Assembly: GCF_018398315.1 (NCBI RefSeq)
Contig: NZ_JAHBRW010000002.1
Span: 1,038,637-1,102,636, forward strand
Length of the DNA: 64,000 bases
Reading direction: 5' to 3'
Source: Chelatococcus sp. YT9
Lineage (GTDB): Bacteria > Pseudomonadota > Alphaproteobacteria > Rhizobiales > Beijerinckiaceae
Shown here: positions 16,194 through 25,076 of the stretch, piece after piece
Layout of the letters: each line of letters begins with the position of its first letter
How positions within the stretch are numbered: the stretch's first letter is position 1
The notes under the pieces: generated by a model
Told to the model about the DNA's origin: nothing
The model's database searches: none
What the model saw: only the letters and a program-made list of their open reading frames with translations
Position numbers and translations under genes: made by a program

Positions 16194-18715
16194 GATCCTG
16201 GCTCCATCGGTCCGATGGGCATTCCGAAGAGCCAGGCTGCCGCCAACGCAAGAAGCCCCGAAATTGCAGCGTAGGCGTGCCACGCAGTCCCAATCCGCAG
16301 GTCGAGGCTACGGGCGTGCGAAACATATCCCGCGTGCCATCGCCAAAGACCAAATGCCGCGAGAACCGCGCTCAGGCTGGCGCGTAGGCCGGCATAGACG
16401 AGCAGAACAAAGAGAAAGGCCCTCTGTGCGTGATCCGTTGGATCAGGGACGAGCGAGGCCATCCACGCGAAGGCGAGGGCACCCATAAGATCCGCCGCAA
16501 AGGCGAGGATGAGGGACGCCGCAGGGGACGCCGCTGCACGGAGGCGGCGGACAGCCACCTGCGCGCTGGCAGCGCCCGCGACCAAAGTAGCCGCAGCCGC
16601 GAGCGCGGGCATGACGTCGATGGAAGCTGCGTCGGCCGGTGGCCATCCGGGCGCAACAAGCCAGAGAAACAGCCCGCCGAAGAGGAGCGATCCGAACAGC
16701 GTCGCATCGGCTGCGATGGTGAAGATCATGGCCCACCATGATGGCGGCTGCGCCGTTTGCCAGTGGGTGGGCGCGTACTCGCCCTTGCCGATGGGGATAT
16801 CCAAAGCATCGCTTCTCAGACCGATGCCCTGCGACCAAGTCAGAAAGGAAGCAACGCATAAGACGATGAAAACCAGAGAAGCGGGATAAATCTTGAAGAG
16901 GAGACACAGCACGAAGCCGCAGGTCAGAAGACCACTGATCAGCGGCCTGTAGCTTTGCCTCGGCAAAACGATGACGGATTCGATGCGACCTGAACCGAGC
17001 TCGACACCCAGCGTTTCCATCCAGCCGTTGCGTGTGGAGCCGAGATAGCCTCTGCCTCCGGCAAGTTCGGCGCCGAGGTGCCTGGGATCGAGCCTGTCGG
17101 CGCGGTCGTTGATCCGCGGGAGCGAAGCGAAAGCATAGGAAGGTGGGGGCGTCGCCATGGCCCATTCCGCCGTTCGTGCCTGCCAGGGATTGCGGCGAAA
17201 CCTCGTACCGAAACGGACCTGCACGATCAGGTCGACGACGAACAGCGCGAAGCCCGCTGCCATGATGAAGCCGCCAATGGAAGAGAGGAGGTTAAGCCAA
17301 TCCCAGCCGATCTCGGGTGGGTAGGCATCCAGCCTTCGCGGCATGCCGCGAAGGCCGGTCAGATGCATCAAAAAGAAGGTGAGATTGAAGCCCATGAAGA
17401 TCAGCCAAAAAGCTGGCACCGAAAGCTTATGATCGCTCATGCGGCCTGTGAAATGCGGCAGCCAGTAGTATGTCGCTGCCATCATGGGGAAGACGAAGCC
17501 GCCAACCAGCACATAATGCAGATGTGCGACCACGAAATGGGTGTCATGGGCCTGCCAGTTGAATGGCACCATGGCGAGCATCACGCCTGTCAGGCCACCG
17601 ATGACGAAGATGGCCAGGAAGCCGCCGAGATAAAGCACCGGAACGTCGAAGCGGATCCGGCGGCCCTCCGCGAGCGTCGCAACCCATGCAAAGATCTGTA
17701 CGGCCGTCGGCACCGCGACCAACCCGCTCGCGGCGGAAAAGAAGGCAAGCGCGAGATGCGGAATACCCACTGTGAACATGTGGTGAACCCACAGACCGAC
17801 GGACAAGAAAGCAACCGCGACCACCGCGACGACGATGGCGCGGTAGCCGACCAGCTCATGGCGCGCAAAGGTCGGGATCATCATCGACACCGCACCCATT
17901 GCGGGCAGAAAGATGATGTAGACTTCGGGGTGCCCGAACAGCCAGAACAGGTGCTGCCAGAGGAGGGGATCGCCACCGCGTGCCGGATCGAAGAACGGCA
18001 GGTCAAACGCACGCTCCAGTTCCAGCAGGATCGAGCCAAGGATGAGCGGTGGGAACCCGAACAGCATCATCAGCGCCGTGATGAGGAGATACCAGGCCAT
18101 GATCGGCATCCGCTCGAGGCTCATCCCCGGCGCGCGCAACTTCAAAATCGAGACGATGATCTCGATCGCCGCCGATAGTGCCGAGATCTCAACGAAGGTG
18201 ATGCCTAAGAGCCAGATGTCGGCGTTGATCCCAGGCGTATAGGTCGAAGAAGATAACGGCGTGTACATGAACCAGCCGCTGTCAGGAGCGACGCCTACCA
18301 GCAGCGCACAGATCAAAATCGCCCCGCCGAATATATAGCACCAGAATCCGTAAGCGGACAGGCGCGGAAAAGCGAGGTCACGCGCTCCGAGTATCTTGGG
18401 AAGCAAGTAGATTGCGAAACCCTCAAACATCGGGATCGCGAACAGAAACATCATCACCGTGCCATGCATGGTGAAGAACTGCCTATATACCTCTGGTCCG
18501 ACAAATGCAGCCGCCGAGGTCGCGAGTTGCACGCGGATCAGCATCGCGAGCAGGCCACCGATGGCAAAGAACACGAAGGCCGCAATGATGAAGCGCCGTC
18601 CCAGGACCGTGTGGTTGACAGCCGAAAGGCGCCCCAAGCCCGGTGGGGTGTCCCAGATTGCTGCCAGATCCCGGTGCAGCCGAAGCGGATTGGATCTTTC
18701 TGGCACGTCTTTCAT
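16190..18715 (-). CDS. Cytochrome c oxidase subunit I-III fusion
   Basis: An 841-residue membrane protein. Residues 1-about 540 are heme-copper oxidase subunit I: H262 and the following VY in GHPEVYIIFLP are the CuB ligand and cross-linked tyrosine, WVHHMFTVG holds two further CuB histidines, and HLHYVL has H398 and H400 as heme a3 and heme a ligands. From about residue 620 a subunit III-like domain with about seven helices follows, beginning near PTHWQTAQPPSWWAM. Such I-III fusions are known in bacterial aa3/caa3-type oxidases. It reduces oxygen to water and pumps protons with the subunit II encoded immediately upstream, whose stop overlaps this start by four bases. Confidence 0.95.
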   Translation of the reverse strand: MKDVPERSNPLRLHRDLAAIWDTPPGLGRLSAVNHTVLGRRFIIAAFVFFAIGGLLAMLIRVQLATSAAAFVGPEVYRQFFTMHGTVMMFLFAIPMFEGFAIYLLPKILGARDLAFPRLSAYGFWCYIFGGAILICALLVGVAPDSGWFMYTPLSSSTYTPGINADIWLLGITFVEISALSAAIEIIVSILKLRAPGMSLERMPIMAWYLLITALMMLFGFPPLILGSILLELERAFDLPFFDPARGGDPLLWQHLFWLFGHPEVYIIFLPAMGAVSMMIPTFARHELVGYRAIVVAVVAVAFLSVGLWVHHMFTVGIPHLALAFFSAASGLVAVPTAVQIFAWVATLAEGRRIRFDVPVLYLGGFLAIFVIGGLTGVMLAMVPFNWQAHDTHFVVAHLHYVLVGGFVFPMMAATYYWLPHFTGRMSDHKLSVPAFWLIFMGFNLTFFLMHLTGLRGMPRRLDAYPPEIGWDWLNLLSSIGGFIMAAGFALFVVDLIVQVRFGTRFRRNPWQARTAEWAMATPPPSYAFASLPRINDRADRLDPRHLGAELAGGRGYLGSTRNGWMETLGVELGSGRIESVIVLPRQSYRPLISGLLTCGFVLCLLFKIYPASLVFIVLCVASFLTWSQGIGLRSDALDIPIGKGEYAPTHWQTAQPPSWWAMIFTIAADATLFGSLLFGGLFLWLVAPGWPPADAASIDVMPALAAAATLVAGAASAQVAVRRLRAAASPAASLILAFAADLMGALAFAWMASLVPDPTDHAQRAFLFVLLVYAGLRASLSAVLAAFGLWRWHAGYVSHARSLDLRIGTAWHAYAAISGLLALAAAWLFGMPIGPMEPGS

Positions 18716-19452
18716 GATCCGTTTCCTGCCGATCCCGGCAACGCGTTTGGGAGCAGTTCATAGACTTCGACAGTGAAAGGCATCGCCGCGTGACCGCTGC
18801 CGCAATATTCCGCGCAAATGCCCCGAAAAATGCCAGGCCTGTCAGCTCGCAGCCGAATTATGTTCTGATGGCCGGGAATGGCGTCGATCTTGCCGCCAAG
18901 CCTTGGAATCCAGAAGGAATGGATCACGTCCTCGCTGGTTACGACGAAATCCACGTCTTGCCCGGCTGGCATACGCAACAAGCCTTCGCCCACAGTCCCA
19001 TCAGGATAGCGGAACTCCCACGACCATTGGCGCGCCACAACCTCGATGCGTGCCGGCATGTCGTCCCGGGGAAGCGCGAGCAGTCGCTCGCCCAGCACAA
19101 GGGCTGCCACCACCAGGATCGTCAGGATGAACGCCGGGACGATGAGCCCGCCCCAAAGAATTGTCCGCCGCGCGCCGAAACGCCGCAAAACGCCCGGCCG
19201 CAGCAGCGCCAAGATGAGAACGAACCAAACCGCCGCGAAGATCACCGCGCTCGAACTGAGCATGATCCACCAGAGCGTCGCGGCGCCACGCGCCGAAGGC
19301 CCTTCCGGCTCGAGCGCAGAGAAAGGACCAGAGCAGCCTGAGAGACAAAGCAGCGGGGCAAGCCTGGCGAAAAATGGGAACCTGCGCGCCGCCTGCGAGC
19401 TTTGTCTTGAAATGCGAGGCTGTTCATGAGCGAGACCAACCCCGGCACTCAT
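18712..19452 (-). CDS. Cytochrome c oxidase subunit II
   Basis: A subunit II of about 246 residues carrying the CuA site. The N-terminus has a lipoprotein-type signal ending LLCLSGC, followed by two membrane helices and a periplasmic cupredoxin domain. CuA ligands are visible: H in DVIHSFWIP, then C213, C217, H221 and M224 in CAEYCGSGHAAM. There is no fused cytochrome c domain. The frame is open far upstream, but that part is the antisense of the DUF2231 gene and does not look like protein, so I start at ATG 19452; this overlaps the opposite-strand gene by 27 bases and the start is uncertain. It accepts electrons from cytochrome c and passes them to subunit I. Confidence 0.88.
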   Translation of the reverse strand: MSAGVGLAHEQPRISRQSSQAARRFPFFARLAPLLCLSGCSGPFSALEPEGPSARGAATLWWIMLSSSAVIFAAVWFVLILALLRPGVLRRFGARRTILWGGLIVPAFILTILVVAALVLGERLLALPRDDMPARIEVVARQWSWEFRYPDGTVGEGLLRMPAGQDVDFVVTSEDVIHSFWIPRLGGKIDAIPGHQNIIRLRADRPGIFRGICAEYCGSGHAAMPFTVEVYELLPNALPGSAGNGS

Positions 19453-19929
19453 AACCCCGTTATCCGGAAGGTGGCGAAAGAGCCTGTCGAATCCGCCGTG
19501 GCGGTCGCTGGCCACCCACTTCACGCGATGAGCGTCCATTTCCCGATCGCTTTCGTCATAGCGACGTTGGGCTGCGATGTCCTGTACTGGTGGAGCGCCG
19601 ATTCCTTCTGGTTGCGCGCCGGTCTGTGGTCGGCGGGCCTCGCCTTTATTGCAGGTGCCGGCGCAGGCCTCATCGGCACCGCCGAACTGCTCCTCGTGCG
19701 CGGCATTCGTATCCGCGTGGCAAGTTGGACCCACGCCATCGCCGGCATGATGCTGATAGCGATCGCAGGAATGAACTGGGGCCTTCGTCTCGCCGACGAA
19801 GCCGCCGTGCTGCCACATGGTCTGATGCTCTCGCTCTTGGCGAGCGTCTTCACCGGGCTGGCTGGATGGCATGGTGGCAAGCTGGTCTTCGATCACGGCG
19901 TCGGGCTCATCATTTCCGAAAAGGATTGA
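19426..19929 (+). CDS. DUF2231-type membrane protein
   Basis: A 167-residue inner-membrane protein with four hydrophobic helices. The family hallmark is the short histidine-containing start of the first helix, HAMSVHFPIAFVIATLG (about residue 33-49), and a later WTHAIAGM segment. DUF2231 proteins resemble four-helix cytochrome-like membrane proteins and often sit near c-type cytochromes or oxidases. It lies on the strand opposite to the flanking cox genes, overlapping the start of subunit II by 27 bases and the end of the CopD-like gene by 20 bases. The ATG at 19426 has a GCGAGG site; ATG 19528 is a possible shorter start. Confidence 0.85.
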   Translation: MSETNPGTHNPVIRKVAKEPVESAVAVAGHPLHAMSVHFPIAFVIATLGCDVLYWWSADSFWLRAGLWSAGLAFIAGAGAGLIGTAELLLVRGIRIRVASWTHAIAGMMLIAIAGMNWGLRLADEAAVLPHGLMLSLLASVFTGLAGWHGGKLVFDHGVGLIISEKD

Positions 19930-20404
19930 GGACCTCGACCATCCGGCGAAGAGCGCCGGCCTCGGCCAAAGCGTGAGGAAAGAAATCCGGGATGGCGGGC
20001 TTGGCGAGGACTATGGCAAGGATGACGGCGACCACGAGCAAGGTCAGCCCCGTTACCGCGAGGAAGCGCCAGACAGGATAGCTATTGCCCGCGTCGAACA
20101 GGCGAAGGATCACGAGACCATTGAGGATGTGGAGCACTACGAGCGCGCCGACGAAAGCGAGCTTCAACGAGAACCAGGGCTCGAACGACCGACGAAGGAA
20201 GATGAGCACCGTACCCGTGGCGATGGCGATGAAGGCGCCAGGCGAAGCAATAGTGACGTAGAGAAAGCGCACCATGGCCTGGAGCCCGTGCAGCGACGCC
20301 TTGTTAGGGACACGCGCACGCTGCATATAAAGGCTCGGCAGGCAGATCATCACGGCGCTCCAGATCGCGATTGCCGCTATATGAACCGACTTCAACCAGA
20401 TCAT
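19910..20404 (-). CDS. CopD-like/DUF2214-type membrane protein
   Basis: A 164-residue protein with four membrane helices. The first helix contains KSVHIAAIAIWSAVMICLPSL, the histidine-containing start typical of the CopD/HemJ-like superfamily, and a second histidine lies in LHILNGLVILR. Its start (ATG 20404) overlaps the stop of the preceding CtaG gene by one base, so the two are co-translated. Position between CtaG and the oxidase subunits suggests a part in copper or heme delivery to the oxidase. The longer open frame upstream is inside ctaG and is not used. Confidence 0.8.
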   Translation of the reverse strand: MIWLKSVHIAAIAIWSAVMICLPSLYMQRARVPNKASLHGLQAMVRFLYVTIASPGAFIAIATGTVLIFLRRSFEPWFSLKLAFVGALVVLHILNGLVILRLFDAGNSYPVWRFLAVTGLTLLVVAVILAIVLAKPAIPDFFPHALAEAGALRRMVEVLNPFRK

Positions 20405-21132
20405 CAGCGCCCTACCTGCGTCGACCGCTCGAAGCGAGCAAAGAGCATGAGAGCCGCGGCGAGCATGTAGGGCAGTGCGGCGGGAACCCACATGATGAGC
20501 CCTGCCAATTGCTGATCCGCGCGTGGCGACAGGCCGAAGGCGAATGTTGTCGTGAGATGTGCCGCATAGAGCGGCGCCCGCGCGAAGGTAAGCAACGCGC
20601 CGAGCATTCCCATCTGAACGACCGTCGCGAGGAGCGCGAGGATTGCCAACCCCGTGTCAACCTGCGGGGCCAGGATGCGGCGCCACATGACGAAAGCGCT
20701 GCCGAGAAGGCTCAGTTGCATCAACCAATAAGGGAGTGCGCTGCGGATCGCGACATCGTAAACGGCCGGAGCATGCCATAACCAGAGGATGCCGGCATGC
20801 AGCGTGACGAGCAAAGCCAGAGGCACGTGCCGACGCGTGCGTTCACCCGCCGGGAAACTCAGGGCAAGAAGTGGAGCAACAATACTGATCAGCACCACAT
20901 GATGTGCGGTTCGAGCGGAGAAAAGCGCCACGGTCAGCGCGCAGAACGGAGACATGAACAGGATGACGAAGAGAAAAAGACCTGACCAGAACGGCAGGTT
21001 TCTCGAGGAGTGTCCGGTGCGATGAAATGTGAAAGCCAAGGAAAGCGAAAGAGCGATCGCTGTGAAGTCGAGATTCCACGCGCTTCTCAGCATATCAGGC
21101 GCAACGGCAGGCCCGCAGTATACCTCCGTCAT
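20404..21132 (-). CDS. ctaG: Cytochrome c oxidase assembly protein, Caa3_CtaG family
   Basis: A 242-residue membrane protein with about six or seven helices. The family pattern is seen in FMSPFCALTVALFSARTAHHVVLI, with the paired histidines that may bind copper, and in HAGILWLWHAPAVYD and QMGMLGALLTFARAPLY further on. CtaG of this family is needed for copper insertion or assembly of caa3-type oxidases. It is the first gene of the minus-strand unit leading into the CopD-like gene and, after the inserted DUF2231 gene, the oxidase subunits. Confidence 0.9.
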   Translation of the reverse strand: MTEVYCGPAVAPDMLRSAWNLDFTAIALSLSLAFTFHRTGHSSRNLPFWSGLFLFVILFMSPFCALTVALFSARTAHHVVLISIVAPLLALSFPAGERTRRHVPLALLVTLHAGILWLWHAPAVYDVAIRSALPYWLMQLSLLGSAFVMWRRILAPQVDTGLAILALLATVVQMGMLGALLTFARAPLYAAHLTTTFAFGLSPRADQQLAGLIMWVPAALPYMLAAALMLFARFERSTQVGR

Positions 21133-21248
21133 AGATTTTCTCCGCTTGTTACATCTCTTGCAACGCGTTCATCGCGGGTTTTTCCACTCCGTCTTTCGAG
21201 GGGCTTGGTCGCGTCACCTGTGATCCGCACGCTGATGGATGTTATGCA

Positions 21249-22064
21249 TTACCCTGCCTCCATAAGGGTTTTGCGCTTCCGATACACATAGCCGTACGCG
21301 ACGGCGACCAGCGAGCCTCCAAGAATGTTTCCGAGGGTGGTCGGAAGAAGGTTCCCCGCAATTCCGGTGAGCGAGACGGAAGCCGTGGCTTCCGGGATCA
21401 CGGACTGGACAAGGAAGGCGTAGGGGAGGAGATACATGTTTGCGACGGAATGCTCGAATCCGGCGGCAACGAAGGCGGCTATGGGCATGATGAGGGCAGC
21501 AATCCTGTCCGCCACCGAGTTGCCCGCATAGGCCATCCAGACCGCTAAGCACACAAGCATATTGGCGAGGATGCCGCTTGCGAATGCCGTCGTGAAGGAC
21601 TTGTCGAGCTTTGCCGCGGCCAGTTCGAGCGCGGCCCTGCCGACCGCGCCATTGCCCGCCTCCTGCACGCCGGCGAGAAAGGCAGCGGCGGCAAGCACGA
21701 CCGAACCGAGGAAATTCGTGATGTAAACGATGGAAAGCGCCCGCAAGACCATGGGCATGGGAAGGCGGCCAGTCGCGACCGAACCAGCCATTAGCGTATT
21801 GCCGGTGAACAGCTCGGCACCTGCGATGAGGACAAGTGCGAGGCCGAGAGAAAAGGCCACGCCCGCGATGAGTTGCGCGGCGCCATAAGGAAGGCTGTCC
21901 GCACCGGCGAGCGCGACTGTGGCGACGAGGCCGCCAAGCCCGATATAAACGCCGGCGAGCATGCCGAGCACGACCATAGATGCGGCTGGAAGCTTCGCCT
22001 TGTCCTCAAGAGCCGCGAATACGGTCTCTGTTAATTCCGGCGGTTGGGGAAATCTAGTCTCCAT
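21249..22064 (-). CDS. Formate/nitrite transporter (FNT) family channel
   Basis: A 271-residue FocA/NirC-type pentameric channel with six membrane helices. The signature is LIAGAELFTGNTLM (about residues 100-113), where the broken helix lines the pore, and a later SVANMYLLPYA matches the second pore region with an N-rich turn. It moves monovalent anions such as formate or nitrite across the inner membrane. Its start overlaps the end of the upstream FdhF/YdeP-type oxidoreductase by 11 bases, so the two are made together, which favours formate as substrate. Confidence 0.93.
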   Translation of the reverse strand: METRFPQPPELTETVFAALEDKAKLPAASMVVLGMLAGVYIGLGGLVATVALAGADSLPYGAAQLIAGVAFSLGLALVLIAGAELFTGNTLMAGSVATGRLPMPMVLRALSIVYITNFLGSVVLAAAAFLAGVQEAGNGAVGRAALELAAAKLDKSFTTAFASGILANMLVCLAVWMAYAGNSVADRIAALIMPIAAFVAAGFEHSVANMYLLPYAFLVQSVIPEATASVSLTGIAGNLLPTTLGNILGGSLVAVAYGYVYRKRKTLMEAG

Positions 22065-24354
22065 CGGACCGTCGCTCTGGCGTGACCCGGACCGGCACCG
22101 ATTTCGCGGCGGGGGTCTTGCTCTCCTCCGCGAACTGCCAAAGAGGTATGAGGGCGTTGCACTCGGGGTAGTAAGCGGCGATCGTACCCTCGGGGATATT
22201 GTAGTCGATCACTTGCAGTCCACCGATGCTGCGTTCGATCCCGTCATCAGCAGCGGCCGTCAGACGTGCGGTGCCATCCTTAGCGATGCCGAAGCGCTCT
22301 CTGTCTTTGACATTCATCATGACGATCATGCGCGAGTGATAGATGCCTCGCAAACGGTCTGTATGCCCATAGATGGTCGTGTTGAACTGGTCGTTCGAGC
22401 GCAGTGTGATCAACCTCACCACGCTCGGATCATCGCCTGTGTCGAAGCTGGCGTGCAATGCTTTCGGAACCTTGAAATTGGCCTTGCCGGTGTCCGTGTC
22501 CCATCGGCGGTCGCGTGCCCCGATCGGTCGCGGAAACCCTCCGGGCACATTGAGCCGTTGATTGAAGTCGTGGAAATCGTCCGGGAAGACTGCTGCGATC
22601 TCGTCGCGCACCAGGGCGTAATTGCCGACCCACTCATCCCAAGGCACTTTCGGCGTGGGCGGGAGCGTCGCCCTGGCGATCTCAGCGACGATGCGCGGTT
22701 CTGAAAGCAGGTGCTCGCTTGCCGGCCTGTGGATGCCCCGGGACGCATGGATGCAGGTGGTTGAATCCTCGATCGTCACGATCTGCGGGCCGGTCGCCTG
22801 CTCGTCTATCTCCGAACGCACAAGCGTCGGCAAGATGTAGGAGGTGCGCGCCGTGATCAGATGGGAGCGGTTGAGCTTGGTCGCCACCTGTACGGATAGA
22901 TCGAGGCCACGCCATTTGTTCTCCATGAGCGCGCGGTCAGGTATGGCGCGCACAAAATTGCCGCCGAGCCCAATGAAAGCACTCACCTCGCCGGCGACGA
23001 TCGCCTCGCAGGCCTCCACCGTGTTCATCCCGTCTTCTCGCGGCGGCTCAAAGCCATAGCGCTCCGCCATCAGGTCGAGCGGCACCAAATCCACCTTCTC
23101 CGCGATGCCGACCGTGCGCTGACCTTGAACATTCGAGTGGCCGCGCACCGGACAGATACCCGCACCCGCGCGCCCGATGTTCCCGCGCATCAGGAGAAGG
23201 TTGATCAGCATCTGCACCGAGTCGATGCCGAGTTTGTGCTGGGTCAGGCCCATGCCATAGATGGCGATCACGGATCGAGCCTTCGCATAGGTCTGCGCGG
23301 CCGCCCGGAGTTCGTCCCGCGCCAGACCGGAGGTTTCGATGATCTCTTCCCAGCTCAGCGCACGTACGGCGGCCTCGAAAGCGGCGAAGCCGTGGGTCTG
23401 CGTCGCGATGAAGTCCGCGTCCAGAACCCGGATCTTGCCTGAGAGCCGGGCTTCATCATCCCACGCAAACAGAAACTTCGCCATTCCCAGCATGACGGCA
23501 ATGTCGCTTCCGGCGCGCGGCTGGTAATACTGGGTGGCGATACGCGTGGGCTTGTTCGCAACCATCTGGCCTGGGCGCTGCGGATTGACGAACTCCTCCC
23601 AGCCGCGCTCCCGCAAGGGGTTGAAGACCACAATCGGGACCTGGCGCTCGCTCACCTCCTGCAGCGTGTGCAACAGGCGCGGCGAGTTGGTTCCGACGTT
23701 CTGGCCAAAGGAGAGAATACAGTCGGTTTGGGCGAAATCGTCGAGAAGAACGGTCCCGACCGGGGTCCCGATGCTTTGCGGAAGAGCCACCGAAGTGGTC
23801 TCGTGACACATGTTCGAGCTGTCCGGGAGATTGTTGTTGCCGTAAAACCGGGCCAGAAGCTGATACATAAAAGATGTCTCGAGAGAAGCACGCCCCGAGG
23901 CATAGAAGATGACGCTTTTGGGTGCATAAGATCGCAGCTTTTGGCCGATGTCGGTAAAAGCGTCCGCCCATGTGACCTCGACGTATTTGTCACTGTCGGG
24001 ATCATAACGCATCGGCTGCGTCAATCGCCCGTGATTCTCCAAACCGTGATCTGTCCACTCAAGCAGTTGCGACACCGTATATTTCGAAAAGAAGGCCGGC
24101 GTCGTGCGCTTCGAGGTCAGGTCCCAGAACGTCGCCTTTGCACCATTCTCGCAGAACTCGGCGATGTGCGGTTCCGCTGGCTTGGCCCATGCGCAACTCG
24201 TGCACATATATCCGCCGGTCTTATTATGGTCGCGAAAGAGCCCCACCGCGCTCGGGACCGCGCCCTGGCGCGTGGAATGCTTGACCAGCGAACGGACCGA
24301 CCCCCACCCGCCTGTCGGCTGCTCATACGGCTGATAGGTGGCTCGGTCAGGCAT
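22054..24354 (-). CDS. Molybdopterin oxidoreductase, FdhF/YdeP family
   Basis: A 766-residue molybdopterin oxidoreductase. I start it at ATG 24354 (PDRATYQPYEQPTGGWGS), where similarity begins; the frame is open 165 bases further upstream. The N-terminal part has CTSCAWAKP rather than a full four-cysteine 4Fe-4S motif. The molybdenum ligand is probably the cysteine in SNMCHETTS, where selenocysteine stands in FdhH. Later motifs include FGQNVGTNSPR and, near the C-terminus, the molydopterin-dinucleotide binding domain with LRSNDQFNTTIYGH. E. coli YdeP is linked to acid resistance; other relatives oxidise formate. Overlap with a formate/nitrite channel gene suggests formate metabolism. Confidence 0.9.
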   Translation of the reverse strand: MPDRATYQPYEQPTGGWGSVRSLVKHSTRQGAVPSAVGLFRDHNKTGGYMCTSCAWAKPAEPHIAEFCENGAKATFWDLTSKRTTPAFFSKYTVSQLLEWTDHGLENHGRLTQPMRYDPDSDKYVEVTWADAFTDIGQKLRSYAPKSVIFYASGRASLETSFMYQLLARFYGNNNLPDSSNMCHETTSVALPQSIGTPVGTVLLDDFAQTDCILSFGQNVGTNSPRLLHTLQEVSERQVPIVVFNPLRERGWEEFVNPQRPGQMVANKPTRIATQYYQPRAGSDIAVMLGMAKFLFAWDDEARLSGKIRVLDADFIATQTHGFAAFEAAVRALSWEEIIETSGLARDELRAAAQTYAKARSVIAIYGMGLTQHKLGIDSVQMLINLLLMRGNIGRAGAGICPVRGHSNVQGQRTVGIAEKVDLVPLDLMAERYGFEPPREDGMNTVEACEAIVAGEVSAFIGLGGNFVRAIPDRALMENKWRGLDLSVQVATKLNRSHLITARTSYILPTLVRSEIDEQATGPQIVTIEDSTTCIHASRGIHRPASEHLLSEPRIVAEIARATLPPTPKVPWDEWVGNYALVRDEIAAVFPDDFHDFNQRLNVPGGFPRPIGARDRRWDTDTGKANFKVPKALHASFDTGDDPSVVRLITLRSNDQFNTTIYGHTDRLRGIYHSRMIVMMNVKDRERFGIAKDGTARLTAAADDGIERSIGGLQVIDYNIPEGTIAAYYPECNALIPLWQFAEESKTPAAKSVPVRVTPERRSDGD

Positions 24355-25076
24355 CGTGACGCTCCGGTCTTGGTCTCGCTCTTTCGCTAATGCCTCTTGG
24401 CTCCACAGGTTCCGAATAGCCGCCTCTTTCGAGCATCTATCCAAGGTCAATTGCCGCCTTGAGTTATGGTGCCGCGTTACCGGTTCAGAAGAATGCAGTA
24501 GTAATTGGATCGTATTCAATAAACGATTAGAGCTATAAAATGAATGATGCCGGCGAATGGCAGCTGTGGTGGGCGGGTCCCCGGATAACAGAAAATTGAC
24601 CTTGGTTTATCTGTCGGCAGCGTGCGGTTTGGCGGCCGCATTCGCGGCCTGTGGTTCCGGCGTCACATTGATGACAAAACTCATCGTGAGGTTGTACCTC
24701 ATATTTCGATTTCAAGATCGTTCCGGTCCACCCCGTTCGCCTATGAGCATGTCGTATTCTGGCGCCGCGACAGCGACAGGGTAATTCCGGTAGTCAGTCC
24801 TGATCGAGACCATCGTCGAGTTCGCCAGATGGCAACCATCCGGGGAACACAGGATTGAATGCGGCTGAGATGCAGACGGCCTTCACGGACTGCGGGGGCG
24901 TTGTCATTGGCCGCGGCTCTTCGCCCGAAAAGGTGGAAGTTGATCGATGAAGTGGGGCCGGTCACGGATCGATTTCCAGGCGACCGGTAGGGGCGGCAGA
25001 GCCGTGGGACGTTCTTACGAGCGATCTCTCCCGTGACTAGCTCGGCTGAGCTGCGCGACAGATCGGCGCGACATGT
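24355..25076. other. Intergenic region without a supported gene
   Basis: Several short frames overlap on both strands. A 74-codon minus-strand frame (24741-24965, GTG start) contains AANDNAP, a sequence common at the ends of small alphaproteobacterial proteins, but it lacks a ribosome site and a domain, so I do not call it. An AT-rich stretch near 24480-24545 upstream of the oxidoreductase is the likely promoter area. Confidence 0.35.

Noticed and set aside
18712-19896. A 394-codon minus-strand frame for cytochrome oxidase subunit II
   Set aside because: Its first 148 codons are the antisense of the DUF2231 gene and do not look like protein; the subunit starts near 19452.
24741-24965. A 74-codon minus-strand frame containing AANDNAP
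   Set aside because: GTG start with a weak ribosome site and no recognisable domain; kept only as a note on the gap.
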